A program made the translations under genes and the position numbers. 5,636 nucleotides of DNA, taken from an uncultured Muribaculum sp. (GTDB taxonomy: Bacteria; Bacteroidota; Bacteroidia; Bacteroidales; Muribaculaceae). Location of the stretch: the NCBI GenBank assembly GCA_947573015.1, contig CANPDS010000175.1:1-5636 (forward strand). Direction: 5' to 3'. Each line of letters begins with the position of its first letter. Position 1 is the stretch's first letter. Under the pieces are notes generated by a model. That model saw only the letters and a list, made by a program, of their open reading frames with translations, was not told the origin of the DNA and did not search any database. Shown one piece after another: positions 1 through 5,636 of the stretch.

Positions 1-68
1 TGAGAGCAAAAAGCATCGAAAAAATGCCGCGGAGAGTATAAAGATATAAAATTAAATAATTCGCAATA
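1..68. other. A+T-rich intergenic sequence at left edge
   Basis: This stretch is A+T-rich from about base 36 onward and has no recognisable gene or hairpin. Two plus-strand frames are open from the left edge, ending at TAA 39-41 and TAA 47-49. The C-terminus of an upstream plus-strand gene could therefore lie here, but 12 to 15 codons are too few to decide or to assign a family. Confidence 0.4.
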
Positions 69-100
69 ATTGACATGACTTATTTATACATTATATTTTG
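69..100 (+). promoter_or_regulatory. Candidate Bacteroidetes-type promoter for the MATE gene
   Basis: ATTG at 69-72 resembles the -33 element, and TATATTTTG at 92-100 resembles the -7 element TAnnTTTG with one extra base between TA and TTTG. The gap of 19 bases between them fits the known Bacteroidetes spacing. TTGACA at 70-75 also looks like a sigma-70 -35 box, but no matching -10 box follows. The predicted transcription start falls at about 104-107, only a few bases before the GTG start at 110. Either the message is nearly leaderless or the true promoter lies further upstream. The match is imperfect and not supported by anything else. Confidence 0.4.
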
Positions 101-109
101 ATTTGATCC

Positions 110-1426
110 GTGAATCAAAATTCCGTTAACCTGCAATCGGGGGTCAACCGCAGCATACTGATGCTTGCGGTGCCCTCGATTGTCACTAATATAACTACCC
201 CATTGCTGGCGCTGATGGATGTGACCATAGCGGGGCATATGGGAGCACCGGTCTACATTGCTGCCATAGCAGTGGGTGGATCGATGTTCAACATGCTGTA
301 TTGGCTTTTCGGATTCCTGCGCATGGGGTCGAGTGGCCTTACTGCGCAGGCTTTTGGTCGTGGTGACAGTGTGGCTGTGACTACGGTACTGCGCCAGGCT
401 TTGTTTGTCGCTGTTGTGGTTGGCTGTGTGATGATACTGTTGCAAGGACCTGTGTGCGCATTGATATTGCGTTTCATGGATACTGATGTGGCAACATCGG
501 CCATGGCTTCGGAATATTTCAGGATACTGATATGGGGCGCTCCTCCATATCTGGCCACGTTTGCGCTGTCGGGTTGGTTTCTGGGCATGCAGAACTCGCG
601 TGTCACCATGTGGGTATCGATACTTATCAATGTTACCAATATCGCGGTGAGCCTGACACTTGTATATGTAGCGCATATGGGTATCGCCGGGATTGCGACC
701 GGCACGCTTACCGCCCAGTGGATCGGTTTTATCGTATTGTTCATATTGGCGTGCCGGCGCTTTGATCATCCTGCGGTGGCGTGGCGTGAAATTCTCAGTG
801 TGGCGCAGTTGCGTCGGTTTTTCAAGGTGAATACCGATATATTTCTGCGCACAGTGTGTCTGGTAGCTGTCACTATGTGGTTTACCCGTATGGGGGCTGT
901 GCAGGGCGACCGGATGCTTGCTGTCAATGCGTTGCTAATGCAATTTTTTACACTCTTTTCCTACTTTATGGATGGGTTTGCTTTTGCCGGAGAGGCGTTG
1001 ACAGGTCGTTTTGTGGGCGCAGCTGACCGTGTTATGCTTCATCGTTTTGTTGTGGCGTTGCTGAAGTGGGGTGGGGCCGTAGCTCTGATGTTCGGGCTGG
1101 CTTATGTTCTGTTTGGCGATCTGCTGCTTGGACTGCTTAGCTCTGATGAGGGTATCGTGGCAATAGCTCACGACTATCTATGGTGGAGCGCGACGGTGCC
1201 TTTCGTGGGCTTTCTTGCTTTTACTTGGGACGGGGTGTTTATCGGAGCTACCGCTACCCGTTGGATGTTGCTGTCAATGGCTGTTGCCACGGTGGCTTTC
1301 TTTGTGATTGAAGCATTTGCGTTCCCGTTGTTGGGTAACCATGGTCTATGGCTCGCTTTTGTGTGCTATCTTCTTATACGTGGCATAATCCTCTCCATCG
1401 CCTATCGTCATATCAAACTTGATTAG
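110..1426 (+). CDS. DinF-type MATE family efflux transporter
   Basis: This is a multidrug and toxic compound extrusion (MATE) transporter of the inner membrane. The family exports cationic or amphipathic compounds in exchange for protons or sodium ions; the substrate here is unknown. The 438 residues are mostly hydrophobic, which fits the usual 12 helices and a typical family length. The N-terminal LAVPSIVTNITTPLLALMD places Asp37 in helix 1, where DinF/NorM proteins carry a cation-coupling aspartate. Other DinF-like blocks are FLRMGSSGLTAQAFG (69-83), NTDIFLRT (241-248), the MDGFAFAGEALTG block (287-299), WDGVFIGAT (373-381) and GNHGLW (409-414). The start is GTG at 110: an in-frame TGA at 104-106 excludes anything longer, and the next ATG (codon 18) would cut into the conserved NRSIL segment before helix 1. 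No Shine-Dalgarno sequence is visible. The gene stands alone, converging on the foldase, and ends at TAG. The DinF subfamily call rests on remembered E. coli DinF motifs. No LexA-like site was recognised, so SOS control is not implied. Confidence 0.93.
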   Translation: MNQNSVNLQSGVNRSILMLAVPSIVTNITTPLLALMDVTIAGHMGAPVYIAAIAVGGSMFNMLYWLFGFLRMGSSGLTAQAFGRGDSVAVTTVLRQALFVAVVVGCVMILLQGPVCALILRFMDTDVATSAMASEYFRILIWGAPPYLATFALSGWFLGMQNSRVTMWVSILINVTNIAVSLTLVYVAHMGIAGIATGTLTAQWIGFIVLFILACRRFDHPAVAWREILSVAQLRRFFKVNTDIFLRTVCLVAVTMWFTRMGAVQGDRMLAVNALLMQFFTLFSYFMDGFAFAGEALTGRFVGAADRVMLHRFVVALLKWGGAVALMFGLAYVLFGDLLLGLLSSDEGIVAIAHDYLWWSATVPFVGFLAFTWDGVFIGATATRWMLLSMAVATVAFFVIEAFAFPLLGNHGLWLAFVCYLLIRGIILSIAYRHIKLD

Positions 1427-1442
1427 GAGTCTTGCATCGACG

Positions 1443-1499
1443 TGCCATGACGATTGTGAATGGTGATGTACATGGAATGCCATGTTGGCGTGATGTACA
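1443..1499. repeat. Imperfect tandem repeat downstream of the MATE gene
   Basis: Two copies of a composite motif lie side by side. Copy 1 is TGCCATG (1443-1449), 13 bases, then GTGATGTACA (1463-1472). Copy 2 is TGCCATG (1478-1484), 5 bases, then GTGATGTACA (1490-1499). Across the junction ACATGG (1470-1475) and CCATGT (1480-1485) form a 6-bp inverted repeat with a 4-base loop. The repeats are exact but short. They could be a duplicated protein-binding site, RNA structure in the 3' untranslated region, or chance. No function can be assigned. Confidence 0.4.
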
Positions 1500-1529
1500 G
1501 TGCTATCAATAAGAAGCGGTAAATAATAT

Positions 1530-1570
1530 GAGGGCACGGCTGCTTGAGTGCGGCCGTGCCCTTGTGTTTT
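1530..1570 (+). terminator. Intrinsic terminator of the MATE gene
   Basis: AGGGCACGGC (1531-1540) pairs perfectly with GCCGTGCCCT (1553-1562). The stem extends inward by T1541-G1552, G1542-C1551 and C1543-G1550, giving 13 pairs and a 6-base loop (1544-1549). TGTGTTTT follows directly as a U-rich tail. The inner T-G pair is a wobble only in the plus-strand transcript and becomes an A-C mismatch in the minus transcript, so the fold slightly favours termination of rightward transcription. It lies about 100 bases past the MATE stop codon. It may also block leftward read-through from the foldase. Confidence 0.85.
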
Positions 1571-1642
1571 CTCGGTTTCAGGTAAATTGTCAGCTCAATA
1601 AAATAGAGGCTGGCATAAGGTTTCGTAAAGAAGATGAATTAG

Positions 1643-1672
1643 GATAAATGGGCACCCCTCAGTGGGGTGCCT
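1643..1672 (-). terminator. Intrinsic terminator of the foldase gene
   Basis: GGCACCCC (1651-1658) and GGGGTGCC (1664-1671) form a perfect 8-bp GC-rich stem with a 5-base loop. It lies 18 bases past the foldase stop codon in the leftward direction. In the minus transcript the stem is followed by CATTTATCC, a short and only moderately U-rich tail. The position and the strong stem support a terminator; the weak tail keeps confidence below that of the hairpin near 1545. Confidence 0.75.
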
Positions 1673-1689
1673 CAGGGATGTTTGTATCT

Positions 1690-3768
1690 TTATTCGGTGT
1701 AGAACTTCAGAGTGTTGTTCTCTACCTTATCTTTTTCCATCATTATGCCGATGAGGTTCTGCATCACAGCCTGTGAGCCAAACTGCTGGTTGAAGCGTGC
1801 TGCATTTTCCTCATAGCTGTAGGGGCGGCTTTGGGTGTCGATGTCGTAGACTGTATATACATATACACCATTGTTGCCTTGTACAGGCTCAGAGAGCTTG
1901 CCCTTGGGAGTTACAGGGATCTGACCGAGGAGGGTTGATTCCATTACGCCGATACCGGGGATGTACATCTGACCGAATGTAACCTGAGTGGAGTCTACGC
2001 GAGAGCTGAGGAGCTGTGCATATCCATTGAGGTCGTTGGCTTTACCTTTGATATCGTTGATGATGGATGCAGCCTTCTTGTCGTTGCGCACTTTCTGTGT
2101 CAGAGTGGAGTTGATGGTCTCATCGCTAATAGGCATATAGCCGGGCTTGATTACTTCAGAGAGTGCAGCTACGATAAGATGGTCATTCTGGTTGTCCTGC
2201 ATGATGGGGCTTACCTGACCGGCTTTTGCGTCCATAGCCCATTTTACAACGTTGCGAGTGTAGGGCACGTTGCCAAGCATATATGAGTTGGCGGTGATTG
2301 TGGCGGGCTGAAGGGTGTATCCGGCGTTGATTGCCTTGCTCATTGTGAGTGAATCAGCGTTGGTAATGCCGCTTACAAAGGCCTGAAGATCATCGTTGAG
2401 CTTATCGATGGTGGCATCAGAGGGATATACCTTGTAGTTGACGGTTGCGTAGTCGTAGAGTGTCACCGGTGCTTTCTTGCTGTTTACACGGATGATGCTG
2501 GCCATGTTTGCAGCGCTGTCGGCGATGAAGTAGCCTTGACCTGCTTCAAGTATGCGGGTCTTTACTTCATTGTCGGGAGCGGCAGCAAAGCTCTGCCATA
2601 CATCAGAGTTGCTCTGGAGCACACCGTTCATGTCTGCAACGTCGGCGGCTGTTTTGCCTGAGTTGAGGGCGGCGAGAAGTGAGTCGCGTGCTGCGGCATC
2701 GCCCTGGAACTGGATTATGTCGAGGTTTACCGAGTCAACAGCGTTTTTCTTGCCGATGAGTTTTGCTATGGTAAATTCATCATCAATATAGCTTATCTGC
2801 GCTACTGCGCCCTCTACCGAGTCGGTTAGGAATGAGCGGAGCACTGGGCTGCTTACATTTGCAGCGGTCGATGTAGTGCGGTTCACACCGAAATTGGTGT
2901 CACCGGCTACAGCATCGATAGCAGGAGTGGTGCGAAGCTTTGCTATTGTTGAGTCAACGAGTGTCTGCGCATCAGCCTTGTCGGCGGCTGAAGGCGCGAT
3001 GTTTACTGCGATGAAGTTGACGCGACGTGTCTCGTCGGTCACGCGATAGGCTTCCTTTTCCTTATTGTAAGCCTCGCGGAGCTCACTGTCGCTTACGGGG
3101 AAGTCGGCATCGGGCATTGTGCTGAAGCTCTTGGTAGCATATGCGACATAGCTTGTCGAGGCGTTGCCATTGTAGTATTCCTTGGCATCGAGCTCGTTGG
3201 CTACGAGGGCACCGGAAAGCATGCTCTGGAACTTCTGGAGCTTGAGCATCTGTGTCATCTGCTGCTCCTGATTGAGCCACATCTGCTGAAGTTGCTGGGC
3301 TGTTTCGGTGGGGAGATTGTACTTGGACGGGTTGAATGCGTAGTCGTAGACCTGATCGGGGCTTTCTGCGCCCATCTGGCGTGCGAATTGCATCATGTAG
3401 GGATGTGCAGTGGTGCCGGTCATGGCTTTTGAAAGCTCGTTGTCGGTTACAGTGATGCCCAGACGATCCATCTCTTCATTGACGAGCGCTTCCTGAATCA
3501 TTCCTTGAAGCACCTGTGCCTGCATGCGGGCGGGGTCAATCTTGTTGTTGGGCTGCTGTTGCTGCATTTGCTGAGAAGCCTCTTCGTTGCGACGCTGGAA
3601 TTCCTGCACATCAATTTTGGTGTTGCCAACCTTTGCGATGGTAGTGCCTGTGCCGAAAAGTGTGCGTCCTGAGGTGAAGAAGTCACCGATGATAAATGCC
3701 AAAAGAGCGGCACCTACCACGATAAGCAGCAGTCCCGATCTTTTACGGATTCTTTCAAGTGTTGCCAT
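1690..3768 (-). CDS. ppiD: PpiD/SurA-type membrane-anchored periplasmic foldase (peptidylprolyl isomerase family)
   Basis: This is a 692-residue foldase that probably assists folding of exported proteins at the periplasmic face of the inner membrane. The N-terminus MATLERIRKRSG is positively charged and is followed by one hydrophobic anchor (about residues 11-31), giving an N-in topology as in PpiD. A SurA-N-like helical chaperone region covers about 45-240. It includes a Gln-rich stretch at 65-73 and the helix QAQVLQGMIQEALVNEEMDRLGI, a typical SurA_N pattern. A parvulin-like segment spans about 343-430, but the family's conserved HIL and GG-x-LG signatures are not recognisable. A second parvulin-like strand pattern, KAGQVSPI...HLIVAALSEV, lies at about 515-539. 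The end LKFYTE fits Bacteroidales homologues, which are about 700 residues long. The ATG at 3766-3768 is chosen because it gives the family N-terminus directly before the anchor. The leader is A-rich without a Shine-Dalgarno sequence. The gene has its own promoter and terminator, so it is probably monocistronic. Family assignment is firm; isomerase activity is doubtful. Confidence 0.9.
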   Translation of the reverse strand: MATLERIRKRSGLLLIVVGAALLAFIIGDFFTSGRTLFGTGTTIAKVGNTKIDVQEFQRRNEEASQQMQQQQPNNKIDPARMQAQVLQGMIQEALVNEEMDRLGITVTDNELSKAMTGTTAHPYMMQFARQMGAESPDQVYDYAFNPSKYNLPTETAQQLQQMWLNQEQQMTQMLKLQKFQSMLSGALVANELDAKEYYNGNASTSYVAYATKSFSTMPDADFPVSDSELREAYNKEKEAYRVTDETRRVNFIAVNIAPSAADKADAQTLVDSTIAKLRTTPAIDAVAGDTNFGVNRTTSTAANVSSPVLRSFLTDSVEGAVAQISYIDDEFTIAKLIGKKNAVDSVNLDIIQFQGDAAARDSLLAALNSGKTAADVADMNGVLQSNSDVWQSFAAAPDNEVKTRILEAGQGYFIADSAANMASIIRVNSKKAPVTLYDYATVNYKVYPSDATIDKLNDDLQAFVSGITNADSLTMSKAINAGYTLQPATITANSYMLGNVPYTRNVVKWAMDAKAGQVSPIMQDNQNDHLIVAALSEVIKPGYMPISDETINSTLTQKVRNDKKAASIINDIKGKANDLNGYAQLLSSRVDSTQVTFGQMYIPGIGVMESTLLGQIPVTPKGKLSEPVQGNNGVYVYTVYDIDTQSRPYSYEENAARFNQQFGSQAVMQNLIGIMMEKDKVENNTLKFYTE

Positions 3769-3789
3769 GTATGTTTATCTGTTTTTTTG

Positions 3790-3859
3790 ATTTCGTAAAT
3801 GATTGGTACTACCCATAATACTTTGCTTTTTGGGGTAAAATCGCACAAAGTTACGAAAT
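3790..3859. repeat. 9-bp inverted repeat spanning the foldase leader and promoter
   Basis: ATTTCGTAA (3790-3798) is the exact reverse complement of TTACGAAAT (3851-3859), with 52 bases between them. The right arm overlaps the -7 box (3846-3853); the left arm lies about 20 bases before the foldase start codon. Only part of the right arm would be in the transcript, if any, so an RNA hairpin is unlikely. Paired operator half-sites or chance in A+T-rich DNA are more plausible. Confidence 0.35.
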
Positions 3860-3877
3860 TTGCGCTATTATCCCAAT
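3846..3877 (-). promoter_or_regulatory. Bacteroidetes-type promoter of the foldase gene
   Basis: Read leftward, TAACTTTG (complement of 3846-3853) matches the Bacteroidetes -7 consensus TAnnTTTG exactly. ATTG (complement of 3874-3877) matches the core of the -33 element. The spacer of 20 bases lies within the known 19-21 range. Transcription would start near 3839-3841, giving a leader of about 70 bases. Further upstream on this strand is a run of six A's (complement of 3890-3895) that could act as an A-tract. This supports transcription of the foldase independently of the sulfatase. Confidence 0.8.
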
Positions 3878-4034
3878 CCAACGCCCCCTTTTTTATGCAA
3901 ATTTTCAAATAGCCTAATACATTGGGAGATATGTTGGATATCGATGCCTAAATCAGAATAAGCAACCATGATGTTGACGATGATTGGTGCGATGTGGTAT
4001 CAGGACGCTGTTGCTGCGTGGAGAATGGAGGGAT
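3878..4034. other. Intergenic sequence between sulfatase stop and foldase promoter
   Basis: No gene, RNA or convincing terminator is visible in these 157 bases. The only paired elements are weak: AGCAAC (3961-3966) with GTTGCT (4010-4015) across a 43-base loop, and shorter 4-bp stems. Whether sulfatase transcription stops here, or reads through into the foldase, cannot be told from the sequence. Confidence 0.5.
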
Positions 4035-5636
4035 CTACCATGTTTCGCCACCGATAGCACTCCAGTCCTTGACTTGCGCGCGGCGAGCCCAGGTATTCCA
4101 CTGCGCGGCGAGCTTATTTACCAGATCGGGATATTGTGAGGCGAGATTATTTGTTTCGGTTCTGTCGGTTTCCATGTCGTAAAGTTCCCATTCTCCGTTT
4201 GTCGGATATGGGCGAAGGGTCCGCCAGCTTCCCGGGTATTCGGCAACGAGTTTCCAGCGACCACGTCGTATGGCTTTGTTTCCCTCGTGTTCCCAATACA
4301 TTATGCGGTTAGTGTCAATTGTATTTTCAGTTAATGACCTTACAAAGCTCTTTCCTTCTATAGGTATTGTCATCATGCCACGGATAGAATCTGGGTATTC
4401 TCCTCCGGCAAGTTCAAGGAATGTGGGCATAAAGTCGGTGATTCCATATACTCCATCGCGGAATGCACCTTTATCTTTGATATTGTCGCCCCATGACACT
4501 ATCATCGGTGCACATATACCACCTTCATGGATCCAACTTTTGTAACGGCGGAACGGTGTGCAACTTAGATGAGCCCACTGAGGTCCATAACTGCCATAGG
4601 TATCATCAGCTCCAAGCTCCCGGCCGGGTATGTCACCGGAATGTACCGCACGTCCGTCACGGGTTTCCGACGGAATCATTTTGTCACCCCAATGTCGTCC
4701 GGTGCGTTCTACGGTATTGTTCAGATGTCCTTCATTTGATGCTCCGTTGTCAGAGAGAAATATTATCATGGTGTTGTCAAGTAGCCTAAGTCGTTTCAGT
4801 TCGTTTACGATCTGGCCTACACCAGCATCCATCTGTTCTACCATCGCGGCATATACTTCCATGCGCATCTGTTGCCATTCCGGTGACTTTTCATCGCTCC
4901 AGTCATAACATTGCTCGTCTTTGGGTGGTAGCCGGCAGCCAGATGGTATCACACCAAGTTTTTTCATGCGTTCGTAGCGTCTTATGCGCAGTGAATCCCA
5001 GCCGGCTGCATAGCGTCCTTTATACTTTGCTATGTATTCTGAACGGGCGTGAAGAGGATAATGAGGTGCGGTGTATGCAACGTAAAGGAAGAATGGTTCG
5101 TCATTATCAGCCATCTCTTCAATAAAGCTGCATGCGCGGTCGGTGATAGCTTCTGTATAATAGTAGTCACCTTCAGCTCTGATTGGCTTATTGCCATCGA
5201 AAAGGCATTTTGGATCCCAAAAACTTCCATGACCGCTGAGAGTTCCGTAGTATTTGTCAAATCCTCGTTGCATGGGCCATTGGGATTTGTCGCCAGCGGT
5301 ATCAGTGTTGTTTGTAACATGCCATTTTCCAGACATGGCAGTGTTGTATCCCGCTTTCTTTAGGGCCTCAGCAAGTGTGACGCTGTTGGCCGCTAGTGTG
5401 CCGTGGTAACCAGTATAGCCGCGATCTGTTACCATATGACCTACGCCTGCGAGATGAGGAGTAAGGCCGGTAAGCATGCTCGCTCTTGAGGGACAACTGC
5501 GGGCTGTGTTATAAAATTGTCTGTAACGCAGCCCATTGGCTGCCAGTGAATCTATATTTGGGGTGCTTATTTCTCCTCCATAGCAGCCGAGATCGCTGAA
5601 CCCTAAATCATCAGCGAGAATCAATACTATGTTGGG
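4035..5636 (-). CDS. Arylsulfatase (formylglycine sulfatase family), serine-type, 5' end beyond window
   Basis: This enzyme hydrolyses sulfate esters, in gut Bacteroidales usually on host or dietary glycans; the substrate is not known. The first visible codons, from 5636 leftward, read PNIVLILADDLG, the canonical first strand of the fold. Only a signal peptide and a few residues should be missing, so the TTG at 5622-5624 is not the true start. Numbering from that Pro: metal-binding Asp9 and Asp10; S-C-P-S-R at 47-51, where Ser47 (codon AGT, 5496-5498) is the residue converted to formylglycine; GKWH at 103-106; APHYP with His192; SDNG with Asp296 and Asn297; and Lys366 and His370 in YKSWIHEGG. 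The catalytic set appears complete. The C-terminal subdomain has GNKAIRRGRWKL and WELYDMETDRTE, followed by TAG. AGWDSLRIRRYERMKKLG and SYGPQWAHLS resemble the large arylsulfatase subfamily S1_4 of SulfAtlas, from memory. A Ser-type site needs an anaerobic radical-SAM maturase (anSME) encoded elsewhere. Export to the periplasm or surface is inferred from the family. Confidence 0.94.
   Translation of the reverse strand, partial: PNIVLILADDLGFSDLGCYGGEISTPNIDSLAANGLRYRQFYNTARSCPSRASMLTGLTPHLAGVGHMVTDRGYTGYHGTLAANSVTLAEALKKAGYNTAMSGKWHVTNNTDTAGDKSQWPMQRGFDKYYGTLSGHGSFWDPKCLFDGNKPIRAEGDYYYTEAITDRACSFIEEMADNDEPFFLYVAYTAPHYPLHARSEYIAKYKGRYAAGWDSLRIRRYERMKKLGVIPSGCRLPPKDEQCYDWSDEKSPEWQQMRMEVYAAMVEQMDAGVGQIVNELKRLRLLDNTMIIFLSDNGASNEGHLNNTVERTGRHWGDKMIPSETRDGRAVHSGDIPGRELGADDTYGSYGPQWAHLSCTPFRRYKSWIHEGGICAPMIVSWGDNIKDKGAFRDGVYGITDFMPTFLELAGGEYPDSIRGMMTIPIEGKSFVRSLTENTIDTNRIMYWEHEGNKAIRRGRWKLVAEYPGSWRTLRPYPTNGEWELYDMETDRTETNNLASQYPDLVNKLAAQWNTWARRAQVKDWSAIGGETW

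Noticed and set aside
80..769. A 229-codon minus-strand open frame opposite the 5' part of the MATE gene
   Set aside because: Its translation is rich in His, Gln, Arg, Tyr and Ser with no domain pattern, and it lies antisense to a strongly conserved membrane protein. It is a reading-frame shadow.
1447..1512. A 21-codon plus-strand open frame (ATG...TAA) after the MATE gene
   Set aside because: It has no properly spaced ribosome-binding site (AGGAG at 1425-1429 is too far from ATG 1447) and no recognisable peptide. It is kept only as context for the repeat finding.
3083..3280. Short open frames inside the foldase and sulfatase genes in other frames
   Set aside because: They overlap well-supported coding sequence, lack domain signatures and have unnatural residue composition.
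3810..3837. TACCC / GGGTA pairing in the foldase leader as a riboswitch or attenuator
   Set aside because: Five base pairs with an 18-base A+T-rich loop do not make a supported structure, and no known leader motif is recognisable.
3961..4015. AGCAAC / GTTGCT inverted repeat as a sulfatase terminator
   Set aside because: The stem is only 6 bp with a 43-base loop, and the following sequence is not a clear U-tract.
5622..5624. TTG as the start codon of the sulfatase
   Set aside because: The frame continues to the window edge and encodes PNIV before it, which is the conserved first strand of sulfatases. The real start and signal peptide lie outside the window.

Overview
The window looks like chromosomal DNA of a gut-type Bacteroidales bacterium. 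Three things point there. The promoters resemble the Bacteroidetes TTG / TAnnTTTG type, with no E. coli-like -10 box. The start codons are preceded by A-rich rather than Shine-Dalgarno leaders. The proteins are a DinF-type MATE transporter, a SurA-N/PpiD-type foldase whose start and end (MATLERIR..., ...LKFYTE) match Bacteroidales homologues as I remember them, and a formylglycine sulfatase. Base composition judged by eye is mid-range, with A+T-rich gaps. That would suit Muribaculaceae or a Bacteroides relative, but I cannot fix the genus.

Layout: 1-109 is an A+T-rich upstream region with a candidate promoter. 110-1426 (+) is a complete DinF-type MATE efflux transporter starting at GTG. 1427-1689 is a convergent gap with a short repeated motif and two GC-rich hairpins, one placed to terminate each flanking gene. 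1690-3768 (-) is a complete membrane-anchored PpiD/SurA-like periplasmic foldase. 3769-4034 holds the foldase's leader and a well-formed Bacteroidetes promoter. 4035-5636 (-) is an arylsulfatase that lacks only its extreme N-terminus, which lies beyond the right edge.

The three genes do not look like one functional system. The transporter converges on the foldase. The foldase has its own promoter, so it is probably transcribed apart from the sulfatase. The sulfatase may belong to a glycan-degradation locus beyond the right edge, but no SusC/SusD, glycoside hydrolase or regulator is visible here.

I found no tRNA, rRNA, CRISPR array, insertion sequence or phage gene, and nothing that amounts to a previously undescribed system. 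The points most worth a second look are the serine-type (S-C-P-S-R) sulfatase active site, the apparently degenerate parvulin domain of the foldase, and the nearly leaderless GTG start of the transporter.
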